Shown: positions 1 through 7,048 of the stretch, piece by piece | Layout of the letters: each line of letters starts with the position of its first letter | How positions within the stretch are numbered: the first letter of the stretch is position 1 | NCBI GenBank assembly: GCA_017421885.1 | Contig: JAFOHJ010000182.1 | Span: 1 to 13,657 of the forward strand | Reading direction: 5' to 3' | From: Clostridia bacterium | GTDB lineage: Bacteria > Bacillota_A > Clostridia > Oscillospirales > Butyricicoccaceae | Length of the DNA: 13,657 nt | Notes under the pieces: model-generated | The model's database searches: none | What the model was told of the DNA's origin: nothing | Seen by the model: the letters and a program-made list of their open reading frames with translations, nothing else | Made by a program: the position numbers and the translations under genes

Positions 1-545
1 AACACCCTCTGCTTGAGATAATAGGGATAGGGTCCGTTTCTAAGCATTTCCACATCGTGGTTCGACTCGATGAACAGATTGCGGCACCTGCGCATAAGCT
101 CGAATATTTCGGGAGTGACCTTTCCAAGATCGGTGCAATAGGCAAGGCTGCCCTCGCCTTCACCGAAGCTGTAGCAGCAGCTGCCGAAACAGTCGTGAGG
201 GGTAGGCGCAGTCTTTACCTCAACATCACCGAGGGTCAGGCTCTCGCCCTCCCAAAAGAGGATGGGCTCGTCCACCATTACAGGAAGCTGCTGATATGTA
301 CCCTCGCTGCACACAAGGCGGGCATCGGTGTGCTTGAGCAGCACCGGAAGCGCCGAAATATGGTCGCGGTGGGCATGGGTAAGAACGATATGCGTCAGAT
401 CTTTGACCGTCAGCCCCAGCTCCTTAAGACAGGAGGTTATATACTTGGTGTTTGTTCCTGCATCGATAAGGATGCGGGTGTTATCCTTGATATATATGGC
501 GCTGTTGCCCTTGGAGCCGCTTGTAAAAGAACAGAAACAGTTCAT
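1..545 (-). CDS. walJ: WalJ/YycJ family metallo-beta-lactamase-fold hydrolase (3' part outside window)
   Basis: The reading frame starts with ATG at 545-543 and stays open to the left edge, giving 181 residues; the C-terminus is missing (the family is usually about 260 aa). It shows the metallo-beta-lactamase metal-binding signature HAHRDH at residues 57-62, a further His at 117 (PTPHDC), Asp 139 (CTDLG) and the family-typical stretch SNHDVEMLRNGPYPYYLK at 161-178, which is characteristic of YycJ/WalJ. The family is a two-metal hydrolase of RNase Z/nuclease-like fold; in Bacillus and Streptococcus it is encoded at the end of the wal/vic operon and linked to coordination of cell division and DNA replication, but its substrate is not settled. 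The ATG follows the murA TAA with no spacer (TAAATG), so translational coupling is likely. Identification is firm; biochemical role is inferred from the family. Confidence 0.9.
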   Translation of the reverse strand, partial: MNCFCSFTSGSKGNSAIYIKDNTRILIDAGTNTKYITSCLKELGLTVKDLTHIVLTHAHRDHISALPVLLKHTDARLVCSEGTYQQLPVMVDEPILFWEGESLTLGDVEVKTAPTPHDCFGSCCYSFGEGEGSLAYCTDLGKVTPEIFELMRRCRNLFIESNHDVEMLRNGPYPYYLKQRV

Positions 546-1829
546 TTATTCGGCTTCACCGGGTACTTCAACATACTCGATGATAGCGCCGACGCTCCTC
601 AGCTTGCCAACGATATCATCATAACCACGTTCGATATGGCGTGTGTCGCTGATGGTGGTATCGCCGATCGCAGCAAGACCGGCAATGATCATTGCGGCGC
701 CTGCACGCAGGTCATAGGCTGTTACTGGTGCCCCCATAAGACGGTCGACTCCATTGAATACGGCGACCTTGCCATCAACATGGATCTCAGCGCCCATCTT
801 GCGAAGCTCGTCGACATAACGGAAACGGCTGTCCCATACACCCTCGGTGATGACCGACGCGCCCTGTGCCAGGCAGAGGGGAATAGCCATCTGAGGCTGC
901 ATATCGGTGGGGAAGCCGGGATAAGGCATCGTCTTGATGTTTGTGCGATGGATCTCACCGGTGCGTGTTACACGAACGGTGTCGTCGGTATATGTGACCT
1001 CGCAGCCCATCTCAACAAGCTTTGTGCTGATGCACTCGAGGTGCTTGGGGATGATGTTCTTGATAAGGAGGCTGCCGCCTGTTGCAGCGACTGCAGCCAT
1101 ATATGTTCCTGCCTCGATCTGATCAGGAATGATGGAATATGTGCCGCCATGGAGCTTATCGACACCTGTGATCTTGATAACATCGGTGCCTGCGCCCATT
1201 ACATTGGCGCCCATGGCATTAAGGAAGTTGGCAAGATCAACGATATGAGGTTCTTTGGCCGCATTTTCAATAACTGTCTGACCCTCAGCAAGGGTTGCTG
1301 CCAGCATAATGTTCATTGTGGCGCCTACCGAAACGACATCGAGGAAAATATTCTTGCCGTGAAGACCATTCTCAGCCTTAACACATACAAAACCGCCCTC
1401 CTTAACCGATGTTTCGCCGCCAAGAGCCTCAAAGCCCTTGATATGAAGGTCGATGGGTCTTACGCCGCCGAAGTTGCATCCGCCGGGCATAGCTACCTCA
1501 ACATCGTGATAACGGCTGAGCAACGCGCCCATGAGATAGTAGGAAGCTCGAAGTTTGCGCATCAGCTCAAAGGGAGGATTGCTGCGGTCGAGATTACGGC
1601 TGTCGATCTCGACGATGGTAGGTGTGATAAACTTAACGTCCGCACCCATTCCCTTTACGATATCAAGCTGGACCATAACGTCCACGATATTGGGAATGTT
1701 TTCGAGGCGGCAAACGCCGTCAACGAGAAGTGCCGCGGGAATGATGGCAACCGCCGCATTCTTTGCACCGCTGATATTAATTTCGCCATTAAGGGTATTT
1801 CCGCCCTTGATTGCTATCTTTTTATTCAT
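546..1829 (-). CDS. murA: UDP-N-acetylglucosamine 1-carboxyvinyltransferase MurA
   Basis: This cytoplasmic enzyme transfers enolpyruvate from PEP to UDP-GlcNAc, the first committed step of peptidoglycan synthesis. The 427-aa product matches the usual length. Visible signatures are the N-terminal substrate pair K23-N24 (SGAKNA), R94 in RASYYLMG, the catalytic cysteine C118 in PGGCNFGGVRPIDLH, D309 in FPTDMQPQ and R401 near the C-terminus (HIERGYDD). Because the active-site residue is Cys and not Asp, the enzyme should be of the fosfomycin-sensitive type. I chose the ATG at 1829 because homology begins there (NKKIAIKGG); the frame stays open upstream to a GTG at 1919, but that extension looks like leader sequence. 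The Shine-Dalgarno is weak (GGCGGGA). The gene sits between walI and walJ, after a 146-nt gap with promoter-like sequence. Whether it is the MurA1 or MurA2 type cannot be told here. Confidence 0.96.
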   Translation of the reverse strand: MNKKIAIKGGNTLNGEINISGAKNAAVAIIPAALLVDGVCRLENIPNIVDVMVQLDIVKGMGADVKFITPTIVEIDSRNLDRSNPPFELMRKLRASYYLMGALLSRYHDVEVAMPGGCNFGGVRPIDLHIKGFEALGGETSVKEGGFVCVKAENGLHGKNIFLDVVSVGATMNIMLAATLAEGQTVIENAAKEPHIVDLANFLNAMGANVMGAGTDVIKITGVDKLHGGTYSIIPDQIEAGTYMAAVAATGGSLLIKNIIPKHLECISTKLVEMGCEVTYTDDTVRVTRTGEIHRTNIKTMPYPGFPTDMQPQMAIPLCLAQGASVITEGVWDSRFRYVDELRKMGAEIHVDGKVAVFNGVDRLMGAPVTAYDLRAGAAMIIAGLAAIGDTTISDTRHIERGYDDIVGKLRSVGAIIEYVEVPGEAE

Positions 1830-1857
1830 TAAAATCCCGCCAATCTTTATGGATATG

Positions 1858-1871
1858 GCCTTTTTCAAGGC
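1858..1871 (-). other. Small GAAA-tetraloop hairpin in the murA leader
   Basis: On the minus strand GCCTT-GAAA-AAGGC forms a perfect 5-bp stem closed by a GNRA-type loop, ending 28 nt before the murA ATG. There is no U-tract after it, so it is not an intrinsic terminator. It could be structural in the 5' untranslated region or chance. Confidence 0.35.
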
Positions 1872-1930
1872 AATGTTGGTCGTCTTTATGCCGGCCCCGC
1901 CTGATTTTGGGCAGAACACTACACATTAAT

Positions 1931-1939
1931 ATCATATCA
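1931..1939 (-). promoter_or_regulatory. Putative extended -10 promoter for murA-walJ
   Basis: On the minus strand the bases TGATATGAT match an extended -10 element (TG-N-TATNAT). A transcript would start near 1924, giving a leader of about 95 nt before murA. The -35 region is poor (T-rich near 1954-1959). It lies in the only non-coding gap over 100 nt, which supports a real promoter, but the local sequence is AT-rich and the match could be chance. Confidence 0.4.
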
Positions 1940-1955
1940 TATATTGTGCAAAAAT

Positions 1956-1972
1956 AAAAGACGGTTTTAACA
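1956..1972 (-). promoter_or_regulatory. Candidate degenerate WalR box upstream of murA
   Basis: The published WalR/YycF recognition pattern is TGTWAH-N5-TGTWAH. On the minus strand there is TGTTAA, five bases, then TCTTTT: the first half is perfect and the second matches 4 of 6. It ends about 16 bases upstream of the putative extended -10, a plausible place for a response regulator to act. Only one half-site is good and the region is AT-rich, so this is a hypothesis. Confidence 0.25.
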
Positions 1973-1975
1973 TAT

Positions 1976-2737
1976 TTATGATATCAGTTCGCCTGTGACC
2001 GCGCTCATGAGCAGAGTGTCTTCTCCGCAGGTCAGCTGCCATGCCGGAACCAGCCTGAGATCGCCGTTCTGATGAGGCAAGAGCATGTATATGCACTCGG
2101 CTCCATCGACAGAGGCAAGACCCTGCTCTTCAAGAAGGCTGCCTATATTCAAAATAAGCGATGCTCGCGAAGCCGACACTCCGTCGACCAGTGCCGAAGA
2201 CGAAAAGATCCATGTACCCATGTATCCCGACTCATTTTTTTCGATCCTCGTGCCCCTTACCCTGATGCCATTCAGCAAAAGGCTGTATCCGTCCTCAGAG
2301 CTCGAAACCTCTGTATCGGCTCCATCACTCGATACGGGATCGAGAAAGGCCGCAAGCTGCTCTTCTGTTATTTCATCATAAAGTATCTCTACAAATCCGC
2401 CGCTTCGGAAGGTGACGCTACCGCTATCCGACATAAATGTCCTGATGCCGCCGCCGGGTGTCGATTCATTCATATCCTCCAGAAGAGTTTCGGCCGCCTT
2501 TGCCTCTGCCTCTTCATCTCTTTCAAACACATAGGAATCCACCGTTTCGGGAAGGTCCAGCAATGCGCCGCGCTCTATCTCAAAGCCTCTGTCTTCCAGA
2601 AGATCGCAGGCCTCCGATGCCATCGCCGTTTCGCGTTCGGTGCTCTCTTGCAGCTGAATATAAATATTAAAGGCAAGATAGATATTGACTGCTGCAAGCA
2701 GCATTATGAGCATTGTTTTGGCTTGGCTCCAATTCAT
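1976..2737 (-). CDS. walI: WalI/YycI-like membrane-anchored regulator of WalK
   Basis: A 253-aa protein with one N-terminal membrane helix (about residues 6-24) and an external domain, as in YycI. It opens with MNWSQAKTML, close to the typical YycI start, and ends with VPAWQLTCGEDTLLMSAVTGE (last part split at 230-250), the PepSY-like C-terminal pattern of the YycH/YycI family. In Bacillus the WalH-WalI pair binds the WalK membrane region and restrains its activity; in S. aureus the pair activates instead, so the sign here is open. The start at 2737 forms an ATGA overlap with the walH stop and is preceded by a strong GGGGAGGGG ribosome site inside walH; a longer frame opening at 2797 lies within walH and is rejected. 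Sequence is diverged, so the call rests on both topology and position. Confidence 0.8.
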   Translation of the reverse strand: MNWSQAKTMLIMLLAAVNIYLAFNIYIQLQESTERETAMASEACDLLEDRGFEIERGALLDLPETVDSYVFERDEEAEAKAAETLLEDMNESTPGGGIRTFMSDSGSVTFRSGGFVEILYDEITEEQLAAFLDPVSSDGADTEVSSSEDGYSLLLNGIRVRGTRIEKNESGYMGTWIFSSSALVDGVSASRASLILNIGSLLEEQGLASVDGAECIYMLLPHQNGDLRLVPAWQLTCGEDTLLMSAVTGELIS

Positions 2738-4002
2738 CTTACCCCTCCCCTTCTGAAGCACAGCTCGGGTACTGCTGCTTCGCCACTCACACGGCATCTG
2801 ACAAAAAGCTCATTGCCGCTGCCCTCAATGAGGGCCGATGCAAGATTAATGGGCAGCAACATGGATTCCGACAGCTTGCTGTAGCTGCCCAGCTGCAGCC
2901 TTATGGCAGTTATGCTGCCGTTTTCAATGTTGACCACCGCCGTATATCCATCCTCTTCAGTGATCATAACGCCGCCTTCAGACCTTTCAAAAGTCAGCAC
3001 CAGCCCACCATCGCTTTCACCGATGCCTGCGATCGACAGTTCGGCCGGGCAGGATGCCGCCGAGCATATCTGTGTCAGGACATTTGCCGCCGCTGTGATG
3101 GCATGGGCCTCAGCCTCCTTGCCGTTCAGCATGGAATAACCCTCGATTGGTATTCCGACACCGCCATTGGACGAGTAGATAACACTTCCGCCGGAGCTGA
3201 AGGACAGCGCCTTGTATCCTTCTACATAAACAATATCACCGCTTGTGGTGAAGTAGGTTTCGGCCAGAAACGGATTGAACCCGAAGGCCGACAGCAGCTC
3301 TTCATCCACCGTACCCTCCTCAGAATACTCAGGAAGGCTCACCGAATACACGGGATACCATGCCCCTTCTGACCACACCGGCTCATATGGCACAAGCATC
3401 TGATATCCGTCGCGCTGACCTGCAAAAAATGCATTGGATTCGCTGTAGGACATACAGAACTCAATGAATCGGTCGTAACCTGCTGCAGTATCGGCAGAGT
3501 AATACTCACCTTTGTCCGAATCGCAGAAAACGAGCGAGACCCGGCCATCATTCTCCACAAGGGCCATGTTTGAAGCCGCCTGCACAGACGAAAGGCCCTG
3601 CTCGCCCGTCCACCAGAACTGAAGCATATGGAAGGGTACCGAAAAGGTAAATCCTGTGTAAATACTGTATCCTCTCAGCCTTTCAAGAAACTCTGCCTGA
3701 TCTATGGCTGTTATTTTTGTTACCGAGCCCAGCGCCTCGGAGAGGATAGGGCTGACTGCACTCCACATGACCGTAGCCTCATCACCCGAAGCCAGATAGA
3801 GTCCGCCCGCACCGCCTACTGCTATTTTGGCAGGACGCACCGTCGAACCAAATCCCGCTTCGACTGAGTTATAGGCCTCATATAAGCCAAGCGAAGTGCT
3901 GAACTGTTCGTCCTCAATGCCCAACGAAAGATTTATCATCAGCAGCACAATCGTCGAAATACACAGTGCTACCAGAAGCAGGCTCTTAAACTTCTCAAGC
4001 AT
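2734..4002 (-). CDS. walH: WalH/YycH-like membrane-anchored regulator of WalK
   Basis: A 422-aa protein with a single N-terminal transmembrane helix (residues about 7-27) and a large extracytoplasmic part. Segments such as FNPFLAETYFTTSGDIVYVEG (about residues 243-263) and GYKALSFSSGGSVIYSS resemble the repeated beta pattern of the YycH family. WalH works with WalI at the membrane to tune WalK. Two start codons are possible, 4008 (MPML) and 4002 (MLEK). I prefer 4002 because AGGTGA at 4009-4014 sits at the proper 6-nt spacing from it but directly abuts the upstream ATG. The gene overlaps the walK 3' end by 8 nt and walI by 4 nt, so the three are probably translationally coupled. Overall similarity is weak; the call depends strongly on gene order. 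Confidence 0.78.
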   Translation of the reverse strand: MLEKFKSLLLVALCISTIVLLMINLSLGIEDEQFSTSLGLYEAYNSVEAGFGSTVRPAKIAVGGAGGLYLASGDEATVMWSAVSPILSEALGSVTKITAIDQAEFLERLRGYSIYTGFTFSVPFHMLQFWWTGEQGLSSVQAASNMALVENDGRVSLVFCDSDKGEYYSADTAAGYDRFIEFCMSYSESNAFFAGQRDGYQMLVPYEPVWSEGAWYPVYSVSLPEYSEEGTVDEELLSAFGFNPFLAETYFTTSGDIVYVEGYKALSFSSGGSVIYSSNGGVGIPIEGYSMLNGKEAEAHAITAAANVLTQICSAASCPAELSIAGIGESDGGLVLTFERSEGGVMITEEDGYTAVVNIENGSITAIRLQLGSYSKLSESMLLPINLASALIEGSGNELFVRCRVSGEAAVPELCFRRGGVR

Positions 4003-5767
4003 CGGCATTCACCTGCTCTCTCACCGGAAGGCGCATATACACCGTTGTTCCCATTCCCTCGCGGCGCTCGACATCGATCGTACCGCCGTGGAACTCGATG
4101 ATCTCTTTTGCAATGGCAAGGCCAAGACCGGTTCCGCCCTTTTCGCGCGAACGAGCCTTGTCGACGCGGTAGAATCGCTCGAAGATCCTGGGAAGGTCGT
4201 CGGCAGGAATACCCATGCCCGTATCAGCCACAGCAACGCATACCTGTCCGTCTTCTGACGAGGCCGTTATGCCGACCTTGCCGCCGCGCACGTTATACTT
4301 GACTGCGTTGGACACTATGTTCATTACCACCTGCTGAAGGCGGTCGTGCTCGCCCTTTACGCGGGGCAGCTCGGAAGGCAGGTCGCACTCGATGACCACG
4401 CCCTGATTCCTGGCCTCGATTGCCATGGAGGAGGCAACGCTGTCGACGATGGACAGCAGGTCAACGCTCTGCTCGGCACCCTCCATACGGTCGTGGTCCA
4501 GCTTGGTAAGAGTCAGCAGATCCTTGACGAGCCTCGTCATTCGGTCGGCCTCGTTATAGATGATGCCAAGGAAGCTGTTCCTTGTTTCGGGGTCGATATC
4601 GTCCTGAGCATCGATAAGTGTTTCGCTGTAGCCCTTGATATTGGTCAGAGGTGTTCTCAGCTCATGGGATACGTTGGCAACGAATTCCTTTCTCGCATCA
4701 TCCAGCCTCTTCTGCTGGGTGATATCGTGAAGCACGGCCATAATTCCGCCGCTTACCTCACCCGTCTTGAGCGGAGCGAAGAATATCTTGAGCGAGCGCT
4801 TATTGGCCATATAGTCGATCTCGATATACTTGCCGTCGGCAGCCATGTCGTCTTCGCTGATAACAAGGTCGGGGAAAACATCGCCGTAAACCGAAGTTTC
4901 ATCAAACGTCCTTCCCAGCATCTTTTCGGCCTCGGGATTGATGTGCATGATCCTGCCGCTGCGGTCAAAGGCGATAACGCCGTCGGCCATATGGGTAAAG
5001 AGGGTGTTGAGCTTGCTTCGCTCGTCCTCAATGGTCTGCATATTATCCTGAAGTGTGTTGGCCATGTCGTTGAAGGTCTGGGTCAGGATACCGATCTCGT
5101 CCTGAGCATAGATCTCGGCCGGCTGACTGAAGTCACCCTCCGAAAGCCTTGTTGCCTGATCGGTAAGTCGCTCGATTGGGGTGGTTATGGTCTTGGCAAG
5201 GAATACGCTGAGCAGCACCGCAACAAAAATGCCGAAAAGGATAACTCTGATAAGGATCGTGAACAGATTCCAGTTGAAGTCTGTCAGCTCCTGCTTGGTA
5301 TCGATGACACCGACAACATAGCCGCTTCCCTCGTCGACATTTATGGGGACTGCCACGTCGAAATATTCGTTCAGACGCTCGATATCCTCGCCAACTTCGC
5401 CCTTCATGGCTTTGAGTATGTTGGGTGTAAGGGTAAGGCTGTCGGCCAGGCTGTCGTCGGAACCGGCAAGATATCTGCCGGTCTGGGCATCGAGTATGTA
5501 GAATGCACGGTATTCATCAACGCCGATAAGTCCCGAATAGGCCTCCATAACAGCCGAAAGCTCGGCCGGCGGATCCTCGGCCTGCTTTTCGGTCTCCTGC
5601 AGTGTCGAAATGAACTGCGGGGTGAACACCATAGTCATCTGCGAAAGGAAGTTGTCGATATGATATGTAGTTACAGAGTTTATCAGAAATGTGCCTACTA
5701 CGGCCATTACCGATACCATGACTATAACCATGATAAGAACCAGCTTCATATGCAGGCTTCTGAACAT
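3995..5767 (-). CDS. walK: Sensor histidine kinase WalK (YycG/VicK)
   Basis: A 590-aa membrane kinase of the essential cell-wall two-component system. Domains in order: transmembrane helix 1 (about 8-30), an extracytoplasmic Cache/PAS-like sensor (about 35-165, with ILDAQTGRYLAG and GYVVGVIDTK), transmembrane helix 2 (about 168-191), HAMP (192-245), a cytoplasmic PAS domain (about 252-350), the dimerisation/phosphoacceptor H-box with H368 (NVSHELRTPLTNIKGY), and the ATPase domain with N-box N483/N487 (NIVSNAVKYN), G1 box DTGMGIP from 515, F-box FERFYRVDKAR and G2 box GGTGLGLAI from 544. All catalytic boxes are intact. The ATG at 5767 has a strong GGGAGG site 7 nt upstream. The PAS domain retains H259, D262 and H347, equivalent to zinc ligands in S. 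aureus WalK, but has Gln351 where Glu is expected. The gene follows walR by 41 nt and overlaps walH. Confidence 0.95.
   Translation of the reverse strand: MFRSLHMKLVLIMVIVMVSVMAVVGTFLINSVTTYHIDNFLSQMTMVFTPQFISTLQETEKQAEDPPAELSAVMEAYSGLIGVDEYRAFYILDAQTGRYLAGSDDSLADSLTLTPNILKAMKGEVGEDIERLNEYFDVAVPINVDEGSGYVVGVIDTKQELTDFNWNLFTILIRVILFGIFVAVLLSVFLAKTITTPIERLTDQATRLSEGDFSQPAEIYAQDEIGILTQTFNDMANTLQDNMQTIEDERSKLNTLFTHMADGVIAFDRSGRIMHINPEAEKMLGRTFDETSVYGDVFPDLVISEDDMAADGKYIEIDYMANKRSLKIFFAPLKTGEVSGGIMAVLHDITQQKRLDDARKEFVANVSHELRTPLTNIKGYSETLIDAQDDIDPETRNSFLGIIYNEADRMTRLVKDLLTLTKLDHDRMEGAEQSVDLLSIVDSVASSMAIEARNQGVVIECDLPSELPRVKGEHDRLQQVVMNIVSNAVKYNVRGGKVGITASSEDGQVCVAVADTGMGIPADDLPRIFERFYRVDKARSREKGGTGLGLAIAKEIIEFHGGTIDVERREGMGTTVYMRLPVREQVNADA
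4009..4014 (-). promoter_or_regulatory. Ribosome binding site deciding the walH start
   Basis: AGGTGA on the minus strand lies 6 nt before the ATG at 4002 and 0 nt before the ATG at 4008, favouring the downstream start. It lies inside the walK coding region. Confidence 0.5.
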
Positions 5768-5797
5768 ATCGTTTCCTCCCTTTATAGATTTCTTTCA

Positions 5798-5818
5798 GCA
5801 GTTCTTGCTTAGAACTGC
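5798..5818 (-). other. Perfect 8-bp hairpin over the walR stop codon
   Basis: On the minus strand GCAGTTCT, a 5-nt loop AAGCA, and AGAACTGC form a perfect stem that includes the walR TAA (5811-5809). No U-tract follows, so it is not a standard terminator, and the walK ribosome site lies about 20 nt downstream and outside the stem. Its role, if any, could be RNA stability or processing between walR and walK. Confidence 0.5.
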
Positions 5819-6486
5819 AGATAATAACCCGCGCCGCGCTTTGTAAGCAGATATTTAGGCTCGGCGGGATTGTCTTCAAGCTTCTCGCGAAGCCTTCTCA
5901 TGGCTACATCGACGGCACGAAGATCGCCGTAATAGTCATATCCCCACACCTTCTCCATAAGCTCCTCGCGGGAAACTACCTGAGAAGGACGGGCAAAAAA
6001 ATAACAGATGATGTCATACTCGCGCTGAGTGAGCTCCAGCCCACGGCCGTCCTTAGTTATGCTCTGAAGAGAGCGATCGAGCCTGAAGGGGCCGTATACA
6101 TCGCCCCCGCTCTGAGGCTTCTGTGCCGCGATCCTGCGGATGTTGGCCTTGATCCTGGCAGCCAGCTCCTTGACCGAAAACGGCTTTGTGATATAGTCAT
6201 CGGCTCCTGTCTCAAGGCCGAAGATCTTATCGGTCTCTTCATCACGCGCCGTAACCATGATGACAGGGATAGACGAGGTCTGCCTGATGTTTCTCAGCAC
6301 CTCGAATCCATCCATAACAGGAAGCATGACATCCAGCAGCACAAGGTCTGCCTTGCCCGAAAGAGCCAGCTCAAGGCCCTTGCCGCCGTCATAAGCCTCC
6401 AATATCTCATAACCCTCACGCCTCAGATTAAAAGAGATGAGGTCTACGATCCTTTTTTCATCTTCTACGATCAGAATAGTGCTCAT
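5809..6486 (-). CDS. walR: Response regulator WalR (YycF/VicR), OmpR family
   Basis: A 225-aa cytoplasmic transcription factor and the partner of WalK, controlling cell-wall hydrolase and related genes in Firmicutes. The receiver domain (1-120) shows the acidic pocket E8-D9, phosphoacceptor D52 (LLDVMLP), T79 and K101 (KPFSVKELAARIKA). The C-terminal winged-helix domain (about 127-225) carries the stretch VWGYDYYGDLRAVDVAMRRL (180-199) and the tail TKRGAGYYL, very close to known WalR proteins. The start has an excellent AAAGGAGG site (6491-6498). It follows the Nudix gene by only 27 nt, so no separate promoter is evident immediately before it; expression may come from further upstream within or before the tRNA/cinA block. 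Length is normal for the family and no key residue is missing. Confidence 0.96.
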   Translation of the reverse strand: MSTILIVEDEKRIVDLISFNLRREGYEILEAYDGGKGLELALSGKADLVLLDVMLPVMDGFEVLRNIRQTSSIPVIMVTARDEETDKIFGLETGADDYITKPFSVKELAARIKANIRRIAAQKPQSGGDVYGPFRLDRSLQSITKDGRGLELTQREYDIICYFFARPSQVVSREELMEKVWGYDYYGDLRAVDVAMRRLREKLEDNPAEPKYLLTKRGAGYYLQF

Positions 6487-6513
6487 GGCTTCCTCCTTTC
6501 GTATTACTTTCGT

Positions 6514-7047
6514 TTAAATAAGTCCCCTTGCCTTCGCCATGGTATAGATGCAGATGCTCTTGGCATCATTTGCCTCGCCCGAGGCGATCATGCGGCCGTA
6601 TTCCTCAAGAGGGATCTTCACAGCGGTCAGGAACTCATCCTCATCGGGGTCCTGCTTGCCATAGGAAAGGCCATCGGCAAAGTACATATGGAATATCTCG
6701 TTATATACACCGGGTGTGGGATAGACCTGCCCCATATAAATGAGTCTTTCACAAGATGCGCCGGTCTCTTCGCGCAGTTCGCGCAGAGCGGCCTCGCGAT
6801 GATCTTCGCCATACTCCAGCTTACCGGCAGGGACCTCAAGAAGCTCTCTGCCAACGGCATAACGATATTGTTTTACAAAGAAAGCCTCGCCCTTATCGAC
6901 CGCAAGGATGACCACCGCGCCGGGATGGGCGATGACCTCGCGGAGACCCTGCTTTCCGTTTTCAAGCTCGACGGTATCGTGGCGCACCGAGATTATCTTA
7001 CCCTCGAAAACCACCTTGCTGTCGAGCTGCTTCTCAAAGTGGCTCAT
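6514..7047 (-). CDS. Nudix hydrolase, ADP-ribose pyrophosphatase-like
   Basis: A 177-aa cytoplasmic enzyme with a complete Nudix box: G75-x5-E81-x7-R89-E90-L91-x-E93-E94-x-G96-A97. The preceding REVIAHPGAVVILAV and the QYRYAVGRELLEVPAGKLE segment are typical of the ADP-ribose pyrophosphatase (NudF) group, which splits ADP-ribose to AMP and ribose 5-phosphate; substrate is inferred from similarity. I place the start at 7047, where homology begins (SHFEKQL) and where GGAG lies 10 nt upstream in the cinA 3' end; the frame is open further up to 7266 but that part is antiparallel coding noise inside cinA. Only one base separates the cinA stop from this ATG, implying translational coupling and a shared function in nucleotide clean-up. 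Confidence 0.9.
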   Translation of the reverse strand: MSHFEKQLDSKVVFEGKIISVRHDTVELENGKQGLREVIAHPGAVVILAVDKGEAFFVKQYRYAVGRELLEVPAGKLEYGEDHREAALRELREETGASCERLIYMGQVYPTPGVYNEIFHMYFADGLSYGKQDPDEDEFLTAVKIPLEEYGRMIASGEANDAKSICIYTMAKARGLI

Positions 7048-7048
7048 A

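Noticed and set aside
57..1832. 591-codon open frame on the plus strand spanning two genes
   Set aside because: It is codon-aligned antisense to murA and walJ, whose motifs (PGGC, HAHRDH, NHDVEMLRNG) are unmistakable on the minus strand. Its length follows from codon bias, and its Cys/Asp/Ala-rich product shows no domain I recognise.
1830..1908. Long-range pairing of AAAATC in the murA leader with GATTTT just before the start codon, as a possible riboswitch-like control
   Set aside because: Only six AT-rich pairs match and do not extend on either side; no known riboswitch pattern was recognised.
1830..1919. N-terminal extension of MurA by 30 residues from a GTG codon
   Set aside because: MurA homology begins at the ATG at 1829, and the extended part overlaps a promoter-leader-like region without a ribosome site.
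1822..1926. A 34-codon upstream reading frame in the murA leader, overlapping the murA start codon out of frame
   Set aside because: There is no Shine-Dalgarno, the ATG lies at the predicted transcription start, and the peptide has no attenuator-like codon run. It could matter only if conserved in relatives.
4346..5812. 488-codon open frame on the plus strand
   Set aside because: It is antisense to walK, which has every kinase motif in place. The frame is codon-aligned and explained by avoidance of TTA, CTA and TCA.
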